Below are positions 57,059 through 64,000 of a DNA stretch of 64,000 nt, piece after piece (within the stretch, counting starts at the first letter, position 1; each line of letters begins with the position of its first letter). The stretch comes from Methylicorpusculum oleiharenae (GTDB lineage: Bacteria; Pseudomonadota; Gammaproteobacteria; Methylococcales; Methylomonadaceae). Below the pieces are notes generated by a model. That model did no database searches. It saw nothing but the letters and a program-made list of their open reading frames with translations, and was not told the origin of the DNA. Location of the stretch: contig NZ_WUTY02000001.1 in the NCBI RefSeq assembly GCF_009828925.2, positions 1,642,492 to 1,706,491 of the forward strand, written 5' to 3'. The translations under genes were made by a program, and so were the position numbers.

Positions 57059-58195
57059 TTGAGCGAAATAATGTCCCAGCGTGGACGAAAAAGAAGGTCT
57101 CCGCTGATTAGCGTGTTGGACAAAATGATCGTGCGCGATTTGGCAGGAACGTTAATCTCGGTTTTGTCGGTGATCGTCGTTATTATCGTCAGTAAACGGT
57201 TTATCAAAATACTCGAAAAAGCCATTGAGGGCTCGGTTTCGAGTGAGACCTTGATACATGTTTTAGGTCTGAAGATGATCAGCGCTGCTATTGCATTTCT
57301 TCCCGCCGCTTTATTTATGGCAGTGTTGATGGTGGTCGGGCGCATGTATCGTGATCAGGAAATGGCGGCTGTGTTCTCGGCAGGAGGCAGCTCAGGAGTT
57401 ATTTATCGGTCTCTTTACGTGCTGGTTTTGCCTTTGATGCTGATTTCATTGGCACTGTCATTTTATACAGGACCCTGGGCCGAAGCGACGGTCAATGAGC
57501 TGATGCATGAAGATGAAAAATCAGCCGATATCAGAGGTATCGCTGCAGGCCGGTTTAGCGAATATCAGCACGGTGATCTGGTCTTTTACGTGGAGGATCT
57601 TGCAAAGGATGGAATAATGCATCAGGTATTTGTCCAGCACAGGCAGGGTAACAAGGTCAGTATATTCAATGCCGAATCGGGCAATTTGGAAAACCGGCCC
57701 GGAGGTCTTTACATGATCCTTGAAAATGGCACAAAGACGCAAGGTATTCCCGGGCAAGCGGATTATGTTATCGAAGAATTTGCCGAATATGCCGTGCGAC
57801 TGGAGGAAAAGGAAACAGTCTTGAATTACGATCATGAGTCAATAGCTACCGCTAAGCTCGTGGGGTCAACTGAAGTCAGGGATATTGCTGAATTGCAGCG
57901 GCGTTTTTCGATTCCTGCGGGCGTGTTTGTTTTGAGTCTGCTGGCAGTCCCTTTGGCTCAAACAGCGCCCAGAGGGGGTGTTTACGGCAATGTGCTGGTG
58001 GCATTTTTAATTTATTTTACTTACGGCAATTTCATCAGAGTGAGTCATAGTTGGGTGATAAAAGGCCAAATTCCTGCTTGGTTTGGCGCCGTATGGGTTC
58101 ATGTGCTGTTAATGATTTTGGCGATCGTTCTTTTGATGCGGCTGTTTGGATGGCGTTACCTTAAAGATAGGCTGAAGGGGAAACTGGGACTGTGA
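57059..58195 (+). CDS. lptF: LPS export ABC transporter permease LptF
   Basis: Inner-membrane permease of the LptB2FG complex that extracts lipopolysaccharide and drives it along the Lpt bridge. It has 378 residues with three helices at each end and a periplasmic beta-jellyroll between (about 135-270). TTG at 57059 is chosen because GAGGGGAAG lies just upstream; an ATG at 57071 is the alternative. Its stop overlaps the lptG start. The divergent pepA / lptFG arrangement is conserved in gammaproteobacteria. Confidence 0.94.
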   Translation: MSEIMSQRGRKRRSPLISVLDKMIVRDLAGTLISVLSVIVVIIVSKRFIKILEKAIEGSVSSETLIHVLGLKMISAAIAFLPAALFMAVLMVVGRMYRDQEMAAVFSAGGSSGVIYRSLYVLVLPLMLISLALSFYTGPWAEATVNELMHEDEKSADIRGIAAGRFSEYQHGDLVFYVEDLAKDGIMHQVFVQHRQGNKVSIFNAESGNLENRPGGLYMILENGTKTQGIPGQADYVIEEFAEYAVRLEEKETVLNYDHESIATAKLVGSTEVRDIAELQRRFSIPAGVFVLSLLAVPLAQTAPRGGVYGNVLVAFLIYFTYGNFIRVSHSWVIKGQIPAWFGAVWVHVLLMILAIVLLMRLFGWRYLKDRLKGKLGL

Positions 58196-59259
58196 ATGTA
58201 TTGACACGCTATATTGTAAAAGAGGTGCTGAAAGGATCCTCATTAGCCGCCTTGTTTTTATTAACCTTGTTTAGCCTTTTTACGTTCAGCGATGAATTAA
58301 AAAGTCTGGGAAAAGGCAGTTATAACCTAAAGGAAATTGTATATTACGTAGCGCTCACCTCGCCCCGAGTTTTTTATGAATTGGTGCCGGCTTCCGCTCT
58401 TTTGGGTAGTTTGTTTGTGCTGGGCGGGATGGGCAATCACCGTGAACTCGTTGCTATGCGAGCCGCCGGTGTTTCCGTGTTATCGATTATTAAGTCGGTC
58501 ATGCTGGCCGGTGCCATACTTGTGGCGGTTGCCATCACTGTCGGTGAATGGATTGCGCCTAATACGGAGCAAATGGCTCAAACACTGAAGTCGAAATCCC
58601 GCGCAGATCAAATCATGATCAAAAGCCTCTACGGTTTATGGTTAAGAGAGGGGCAGACCTTTATTAACGTCAAGAAAATTGAAGAGAATGGTGATTTAGA
58701 AAATATCTATACCTATGAGTTAGATGAAAATAACCGCTTGTCCAAAGCGATGTATTCTCAAAAAGCTCTATTTAAAGGGGAGAATCAGTGGGAAATGGAA
58801 AACATTCAGCAAAGTGATATTTCAATAGAGGAAGTCAAAGTAAGCAAATTAAGCAGCCTGCCATGGAAGTCATCCATCGATCCAAAACTGGTAAATGTTG
58901 TCGTGGTGAGCCCCGATAATCTGTCGCTTTACGACCTGAATACGTATATCAGATTTTTAAAAGACAACAAGCAAAAGTCGCAAACCTACGAATTTGCTTT
59001 CTGGGGGCGGGTAGTCAATCCCTTTGTGACTTTTGTCATGCTGATGATTGCAACACCGTTTGTCATTGGCGTGAAAAGAGGTGTGAGTGCCGGTGCGAGG
59101 ATGTTAATCGGTGTGGTGATCGGTCTTGGGTTTAATATCGGTGACAAAATCATAGGCCATATGAGTTTAATCTATGATCTAAATCCGGCCGCTATGGCAT
59201 TTGTACCCAGTTTGTTTGTTTTTGCTGTGGCCTTGTACGCGCTTCGCCGGGTTCAGTAG
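58192..59259 (+). CDS. lptG: LPS export ABC transporter permease LptG
   Basis: Partner of LptF, 355 residues with the same topology. The N-terminus NVLTRYIVKEVLKGS and the segment VGEWIAPNTEQMAQ near residue 122 are typical. GTG start overlaps the lptF stop (GTGA), so the two are coupled. The cytoplasmic ATPase LptB is encoded elsewhere. Confidence 0.94.
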   Translation: MNVLTRYIVKEVLKGSSLAALFLLTLFSLFTFSDELKSLGKGSYNLKEIVYYVALTSPRVFYELVPASALLGSLFVLGGMGNHRELVAMRAAGVSVLSIIKSVMLAGAILVAVAITVGEWIAPNTEQMAQTLKSKSRADQIMIKSLYGLWLREGQTFINVKKIEENGDLENIYTYELDENNRLSKAMYSQKALFKGENQWEMENIQQSDISIEEVKVSKLSSLPWKSSIDPKLVNVVVVSPDNLSLYDLNTYIRFLKDNKQKSQTYEFAFWGRVVNPFVTFVMLMIATPFVIGVKRGVSAGARMLIGVVIGLGFNIGDKIIGHMSLIYDLNPAAMAFVPSLFVFAVALYALRRVQ

Positions 59260-59262
59260 ACG

Positions 59263-59706
59263 TTATTTCGGTGAGGTGTTGAACAGATAAGTTTTGGACA
59301 GATGGTCGTGCCAGCTGTTGTTATCTTTATCCACAATGACCCACAGGAAGCCAAGACCTAAAGGAATCCACGATAACAAGGCCGTGCAAAAACGAATGGC
59401 GGCCTGTTTCCAGTCAATTGGTTTTCGATCAGCTGTCAACACCGCTAATTTCCAGGCTCTGAGCCCCAGTGTCTGGCCGCCATGGGTCCAAAACCAGCCG
59501 TAAAAAATAAAGCTGATCAGAAGCAGGTAGGCAGGATAAAAAAACTGAGTGGGTGCAAACGCTTCGCCATCATTAAAAGGGAGAATGATGGCAGTGGCAA
59601 CAAATAATACCGCCAGCAACAGAAAAAGGTCGTAGGCTTGTGCCGCCATTCTCCGCCAAAAACCGGGATGCTTACGGGTAGGTTTAAGTGATTTATGCGT
59701 TACCAA
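59263..59706 (-). CDS. RDD family membrane protein
   Basis: It has 147 residues and three hydrophobic helices. RDD-type residues are visible as GFWRRMAAQAYDLFLLL near residues 15-31 and the Asp-containing HDHLSKTYL at the end. The GQTLGLRAWKLAVLTAD segment is a family hallmark. The function is poorly known; some members affect Na+/H+ tolerance. It converges on lptG with a 3-base gap and follows a small membrane protein gene by 22 bases. Confidence 0.88.
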   Translation of the reverse strand: MVTHKSLKPTRKHPGFWRRMAAQAYDLFLLLAVLFVATAIILPFNDGEAFAPTQFFYPAYLLLISFIFYGWFWTHGGQTLGLRAWKLAVLTADRKPIDWKQAAIRFCTALLSWIPLGLGFLWVIVDKDNNSWHDHLSKTYLFNTSPK

Positions 59707-59728
59707 CGAACAAGATGCCCTGTCGAAT

Positions 59729-59908
59729 TCAATTTTTGAACAGAGATAGTTTTTGTCCGAAGTACATGCTCATCGCTAGCAGGGCACCAAACATGATCAC
59801 TGAAAACAGGAAGGGTGGTCTGTGAAATAGTAAAATCCCCAAATCCGTTACAAAAAGGCTTGTTAATAAAGGCTTATCAATTAAAGCTATGATTATCTTT
59901 TTGAACAT
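59729..59908 (-). CDS. Small two-helix membrane protein upstream of the RDD gene
   Basis: It has 59 residues and starts MFKKIIIALIDKPLLTSLFV. Two hydrophobic stretches are present (about 13-28 and 33-50), and it ends KLSLFKN. GGAG lies 7-10 bases before the ATG, and the gene is followed 22 bases later by the RDD gene on the same strand. No family was recognised. The ribosome site, hydrophobic pattern and spacing favour a real gene. Confidence 0.55.
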   Translation of the reverse strand: MFKKIIIALIDKPLLTSLFVTDLGILLFHRPPFLFSVIMFGALLAMSMYFGQKLSLFKN

Positions 59909-60153
59909 GATTTAACTCCGGTATGTTTTGGTGAATAAAGCGCTAAACGGGAAGTCAATGTGCCGATCGGTTGATAAGGCGGAGAACGTCTCGCTTGTTA
60001 AATTTATTTAGATTCTACTATAAAAACTGGTATCTAAAAAGAAGCGTGTTGATTGAGTTGCTAACGCGGCAGGTGGTATGATTAATTCATTATAAAAATA
60101 AAGCAAGGAAAAAGGCTATTTTAAGTTTCTTCAAGAAAATCATTAGCTCCTCC

Positions 60154-61512
60154 ATGAAACCGTCTACTCAGACTACGGAAGAGAGGGCGCAAATTAAGCC
60201 GGGGCCTAGAGTCTATGCCAGATCAGAACATTCTATATCGCGTTCTCAAGTTAGCGAAAACGCTTTAAAAGTGCTCTATAGGCTTAAAAAAGCGGGATTT
60301 GAAGCCTATCTGGTAGGTGGCTGTGTTCGTGATCTTTTGTTAGGCCGGGAGCCTAAAGATTTTGATGTGGTTACTGATGCGCGGCCGGATCAGATCAAAA
60401 AAGTGTTTCGTAATTGCCGATTGGTTGGCCGCAGATTTCGTTTGGCTCACGTGCAATTCGGCAGGGATATTATAGAAGTCGCCACCTTTCGCGGATCGGT
60501 AGAAGAAAATAGTGAACACCGTTTTTTGAATGAAGAAGGCAGACTGCTCAGGGATAATCAGTACGGCAACATTGAAGAAGACGTGTGGCGAAGGGACTTT
60601 ACCGTGAATTCCCTTTATTACAATATAAAGGACTTCAGTGTTATTGATTATGTGGGCGGGATGGAAGATCATCTTTCCGGCACTTTGCGGTTAATTGGCG
60701 ACCCTGAAACCCGTTTCCGGGAAGATCCGGTCCGGATGCTGAGGGCCGTCAGGTTCGCTGTCAAACTGGGATTTAATCTGCATCCGGATAGCGAGAAACC
60801 CATTGCCGGGTTGGCTGACCTGCTCAATAATATTCCTCCCGCACGTTTGTTTGACGAAACGCTTAAATTATTTTTATCGGGTTATGCTTTGCAGACCTTT
60901 GAAATGTTGCGTCATTATGATTTGTTTCGAGAGCTTTTTCCGTTAGTCGAAGATTCTTTGGCTGAGGAAGAAGAGGGTTTCCCAAAATTATTTTTAATCA
61001 AGGCTCTTGAAAACTCGGATGCCCGAATAACCGACGGTAAAACAGTCACGGCGTATTTCTTGTTTGCTGCATTTCTTTGGAATCCGGTTAAGGCTGAAGC
61101 GAAGCGTCAAATTCAACAGGGCGTCAACGAGACGATTGCCTATCAGAATGCATCCAGTGAAATTATCAATCGTCAGTTAAAATCGACGGCTTTTCCCAAA
61201 AGAATTACGCTGGCCATGCGTGAAGTATGGACCTTGCAACCGCGGTTTTCGCGCAGGGAAGGTAATCGGCCCTTCCGTCTGTTGAGTCATCCCCGGTTCA
61301 GAGCGGCTTATGACTTCCTGTTGTTGCGTATTCAGGCAGAAGGTGAAGATCCTGCTCTGGGTGTGTGGTGGACGGAATTTCAGGAAGTATCCGAACTTGA
61401 GCAAAAAAAAATGATTGCTTCGTTATCCCGTAATCCGCAGCGAAAACAGATAAAACGCAGACGCACAAACAAAGCTAAAGCGGTTAACAGACATCCGCAA
61501 GATAACGTATGA
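60154..61512 (+). CDS. pcnB: Poly(A) polymerase I
   Basis: Adds 3' poly(A) tails that promote RNA decay. It has 452 residues. The nucleotidyltransferase head has LVGGCVRDLLLGREPKDFDV near residues 50-69 with the catalytic DFD pair, then RRDFTVNSLYYN near 149 and the RNA-binding RFREDPVRMLRAVRFAVKLG near 188. The Arg/Lys-rich C-terminal tail (RNPQRKQIKRRRTNKAK) is typical of PcnB and absent from CCA-adding enzymes. pcnB-folK-panBCD is a conserved order. Confidence 0.94.
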   Translation: MKPSTQTTEERAQIKPGPRVYARSEHSISRSQVSENALKVLYRLKKAGFEAYLVGGCVRDLLLGREPKDFDVVTDARPDQIKKVFRNCRLVGRRFRLAHVQFGRDIIEVATFRGSVEENSEHRFLNEEGRLLRDNQYGNIEEDVWRRDFTVNSLYYNIKDFSVIDYVGGMEDHLSGTLRLIGDPETRFREDPVRMLRAVRFAVKLGFNLHPDSEKPIAGLADLLNNIPPARLFDETLKLFLSGYALQTFEMLRHYDLFRELFPLVEDSLAEEEEGFPKLFLIKALENSDARITDGKTVTAYFLFAAFLWNPVKAEAKRQIQQGVNETIAYQNASSEIINRQLKSTAFPKRITLAMREVWTLQPRFSRREGNRPFRLLSHPRFRAAYDFLLLRIQAEGEDPALGVWWTEFQEVSELEQKKMIASLSRNPQRKQIKRRRTNKAKAVNRHPQDNV

Positions 61513-61525
61513 CAGGAGGCGCTTT

Positions 61526-62026
61526 GTGACGGTAGCTAGTAGGGTTATCGCGTATATCGGCTTGGGCAGCAATCTTAATGATCCAGGACAGCAAATTAAA
61601 TCTGCCCGTATTGCTATTGCTGAGACAGATAAGATCAGCGAAGTTGCGTTTTCCAGTCTTTATCGCAGTTTACCTATGGGGCCGCAGGATCAGCCTGATT
61701 ATGTCAATGCTGTGATGTCGGTAGCGACAGAACTGGAGCCGTTTGAACTGCTGCGCTGCCTTCAAGCAATTGAGAATGAACAGGGACGCGTCCGAACCGG
61801 ACTGCGGTGGGGGGCTAGAACACTGGATCTCGATCTTTTGATCTATGACCAGATACAATTGGCTGATCCGGTGTTGACCCTGCCTCATAGTGGCCTGCCA
61901 GACCGGGCTTTTGTACTTTATCCTTTGTATGAAATAGCTCCGGATCTGGTTGTTCCCGGTTATGGTCCTTTAACTGCATTGCTTGAGCATTGTCCTCAAG
62001 CGGGTTTGCAGCAGCTTTCTTCATGA
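61526..62026 (+). CDS. folK: HPPK, 6-hydroxymethyl-dihydropterin pyrophosphokinase
   Basis: Folate pathway enzyme that transfers pyrophosphate from ATP to the pterin, 166 residues. The opening AYIGLGSNLNDP and the signature RWGARTLDLDLLIYD near residues 93-107 are diagnostic. GTG start is supported by AGGAGG 7 bases upstream. It starts 13 bases after pcnB and overlaps panB (ATGA). Confidence 0.95.
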   Translation: MTVASRVIAYIGLGSNLNDPGQQIKSARIAIAETDKISEVAFSSLYRSLPMGPQDQPDYVNAVMSVATELEPFELLRCLQAIENEQGRVRTGLRWGARTLDLDLLIYDQIQLADPVLTLPHSGLPDRAFVLYPLYEIAPDLVVPGYGPLTALLEHCPQAGLQQLSS

Positions 62027-62841
62027 AACCCTATACTTCCCGAGTGTCCGAAAAGAAACGATTGTCTGTCAATGATTTACAGGCTTTGAAAAACCGTGGC
62101 GAAAAAATCAGTTGTCTGACTGCGTATGATGCCAGTTTCAGTACTGTTTTGGATAAAGCAGGCATAGAAGTCATTCTTGTCGGCGATTCACTGGGCATGG
62201 TTTTTCAGGGACACGCTACTACATTGCCGGTTACGATGGATGATATGATTTATCACACCGCATGCGTCTCAAGAGGCTGTAACCGGGCGCTGGTGGTAGC
62301 CGATTTGCCTTTTATGAGTTATACCAGCCTCTTGGCTGCTGCGGAAAATGCCGCACGACTGATTCAAGGCGGCGGCGCAAATATGATCAAGCTGGAAGGT
62401 GCCCGGCCGGATGTGGTCGGTTTTCTCGTTGGTAATGGCGTGCCTGTGTGCGGACATCTGGGCTTGTTGCCGCAGTTTATTAATTGCCTGGGCGGGTATA
62501 AAGTTCAGGGACGCGAGTTGCCTGATGCCGAGCGTATCATTTCGGATGCGGTATCATTGGAAAAAGCCGGAGCCGGTCTGTTGATACTGGAGTGCGTGCC
62601 GGCCAGTCTTGCGCAAACCATTAGCCAGCAACTGAGCATTCCGGTGATCGGAATAGGCGCAGGCATTGACTGTGATGGTCAGGTTTTGGTGCTTTATGAT
62701 ATTTTGAATATCGGTTCCGGCAGAAGACCGAAGTTCTCCAAAGATTTTATGGAAGGGGCTACTTCTATTGAAGAAGCTATTCATAATTATCATATTGCAG
62801 TTAAAGAAGCCCGGTTTCCAACAATTGAACACAGTTATTAG
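62023..62841 (+). CDS. panB: 3-methyl-2-oxobutanoate hydroxymethyltransferase PanB
   Basis: First step of pantothenate synthesis, making ketopantoate from 2-oxoisovalerate and methylene-tetrahydrofolate. It has 272 residues. It shows SCLTAYDASFSTVLDKAG near 29, the metal-site segment VGDSLGMVFQGHATTLPV near 52 and VIGIGAGIDCDGQVLV near 210. ATG at 62023 overlaps the folK stop; the frame is open to 61990 inside folK but the longer start is unlikely. Confidence 0.96.
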   Translation: MKPYTSRVSEKKRLSVNDLQALKNRGEKISCLTAYDASFSTVLDKAGIEVILVGDSLGMVFQGHATTLPVTMDDMIYHTACVSRGCNRALVVADLPFMSYTSLLAAAENAARLIQGGGANMIKLEGARPDVVGFLVGNGVPVCGHLGLLPQFINCLGGYKVQGRELPDAERIISDAVSLEKAGAGLLILECVPASLAQTISQQLSIPVIGIGAGIDCDGQVLVLYDILNIGSGRRPKFSKDFMEGATSIEEAIHNYHIAVKEARFPTIEHSY

Positions 62842-62847
62842 GGTGTT

Positions 62848-63702
62848 ATGCTAACCGTCTCATCGATTGCTGAACTAAGACCTCTGGTAAAAAAATGGCG
62901 GCGTGAAGGAGATAGAATCGCTTTTGTGCCTACTATGGGCAATCTTCATGCAGGACATTTAAAGCTGGTAGACGAGGCGAGTAAAGCTGCTGAAAGAGTC
63001 ATAGTCAGTATTTTTGTCAATCCATCTCAGTTTGGTCCGGGAGAAGATTTTGCCAGTTATCCGCGTACCGAAGCCGATGATGCAAAAGCCTTGGCTTCTT
63101 GTTCGGTCGATGTGCTGTTTTTGCCCAGACCTGAGGCGATGTATGCCAAGGACCATGCTACTTCTATTGCAATAGATAAGCTGTCCACTTTGCATTGTGG
63201 TGTTTCAAGGCCTGGGCATTTTTCGGGTGTAGCTACCGTTGTTGCCAAGCTGTTTAATATTGTCCAGCCGGATATCGCTTTTTTTGGGGAAAAAGATTTC
63301 CAGCAATTAACAATTATCCGGCGGATGGTTCGTGATTTGAATTTTGATGTCGAGATAAGAAGTGTCGCAACCGTCAGAGAGCCAGATGGCCTGGCTATGA
63401 GTTCGCGAAACAATTATCTTTCTGCAGAACAAAGAACATGTGCTCCGGAGTTATACCGACTATTGTGTTCCGCCCGAGATAAAGCGCAACAACCCGACAG
63501 TCAGTTGGGTGAAATACAGAGGGAAGCCATGGCTACGCTAAAGTCCTTTGGATTTGAGCCGGACTATGTGAGTTTTTGCCGAACCTATGATCTTGAACCG
63601 GCATCTGAACAAGATGTTGAATTAGTTTTGCTGGCGGCGGCAAAACTGGATAAAACACGGTTAATTGATAATTTGAGATTTTCAAGGTATGCTCGTCATT
63701 AA
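62848..63702 (+). CDS. panC: Pantothenate synthetase PanC
   Basis: ATP-dependent ligase joining pantoate and beta-alanine, 284 residues. The nucleotide-binding PTMGNLHAGHLKLV near residues 29-42 (HIGH-like HAGH), FGEKDFQQL near 149 and MSSRNNYLS near 186 are typical. It starts 6 bases after panB. Confidence 0.96.
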   Translation: MLTVSSIAELRPLVKKWRREGDRIAFVPTMGNLHAGHLKLVDEASKAAERVIVSIFVNPSQFGPGEDFASYPRTEADDAKALASCSVDVLFLPRPEAMYAKDHATSIAIDKLSTLHCGVSRPGHFSGVATVVAKLFNIVQPDIAFFGEKDFQQLTIIRRMVRDLNFDVEIRSVATVREPDGLAMSSRNNYLSAEQRTCAPELYRLLCSARDKAQQPDSQLGEIQREAMATLKSFGFEPDYVSFCRTYDLEPASEQDVELVLLAAAKLDKTRLIDNLRFSRYARH

Positions 63703-63821
63703 TTGAGAGTGGGTATGTGATGTTGTCTGTTAAGAGTGATAAGCCGATATGAGTTTTTTGTTGTAGGCGATCACTTATTCGGGAATAATTTACGGTTTAT
63801 TTAAAATTTATTTGTTCGATT

Positions 63822-64000
63822 ATGCAAACAACAATGCTAAAAGCCAAATTGCACAGGGCTACAGTTACTTTTTCGGAGCTGGGTTATGAGGGTTCCTGTG
63901 CTATAGACAGTAAAATTTTGGATTATGCGGGTATCAGAGAATACGAACAAATTCAAATTTACAATATCAATAATGGCCAGCGCTTTACGACTTATGCTAT
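63822..64000 (+). CDS. panD: Aspartate 1-decarboxylase PanD (3' truncated)
   Basis: Makes beta-alanine from aspartate using a pyruvoyl group formed by self-cleavage. The first 59 codons are present before the window ends. [20 protein letters not shown] is followed by SCAID, where the Gly-Ser bond of the proenzyme is cut, with Ser25 as the pyruvoyl precursor. [10 protein letters not shown] follows as in the family. ATG at 63822 matches the usual N-terminus; a second ATG is at 63834. It is last in the folK-panBCD run, 119 bases after panC. Confidence 0.93.
   Translation, partial: MQTTMLKAKLHRATVTFSELGYEGSCAIDSKILDYAGIREYEQIQIYNINNGQRFTTYA

Overview
The window reads as chromosomal DNA of a gammaproteobacterium. 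Housekeeping genes of gammaproteobacterial type (bamD, rluD, pgeF, lptF/lptG, pcnB-folK-panBCD, holC-pepA, glyQ/glyS, metG, mrp) and a long-form PstC/PstA pair with a large extra-membrane segment fit an environmental lineage such as the Methylococcales. That placement is an inference, because the window holds no methane-oxidation gene. No rRNA, tRNA or CRISPR array was recognised.

Layout. 1-15005 is mostly core: the end of a phosphate-uptake operon (pstC-pstA-pstB-phoU), bamD, rluD-pgeF-ZIP transporter, phosphoglucomutase, an L,D-transpeptidase, a small Ala-rich coiled-coil lipoprotein, a small secreted repeat protein, a NitT/TauT-type ABC transporter, and moaA behind a hairpin-rich leader. 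15225-34703 is an accessory, defence-like island. It holds a three-gene overlapping operon with an MBL-fold hydrolase and a RAYT transposase remnant between inverted REP copies. A co-directional cluster follows: SLOG-like protein, SIR2-like/TIR protein, membrane-anchored STAND NTPase, TPR/patatin phospholipase and a zinc-ribbon membrane protein. The island ends with a type I restriction-modification operon carrying an embedded DUF1016 nuclease, a zeta-like kinase broken by a small inserted element, and a small partner gene.

35026-41716 is a heavy-metal RND efflux operon next to metG. 43917-48055 holds mrp, a KefB-type antiporter and a PII-like protein. 48815-64000 returns to core functions: an Epd/GAPDH-like dehydrogenase, glycyl-tRNA synthetase, an acyltransferase, DNA polymerase III chi, leucyl aminopeptidase, LPS export permeases, poly(A) polymerase, and folate and pantothenate synthesis. 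panD is cut by the right edge.

Several repeat families punctuate the accessory parts: a GTAGGTTG-type REP (around the TIR/STAND/patatin cluster), a GTAGGATGTG-type REP (around the RAYT remnant and the PII-like gene), and a ~138-bp multi-hairpin element in two copies with apparent compensatory changes. The strongest candidate for an undescribed system is the SLOG / SIR2-TIR / STAND / TPR-patatin / zinc-ribbon cluster. Next are the three-gene MBL operon and the type I RM operon with its extra nuclease and broken kinase.
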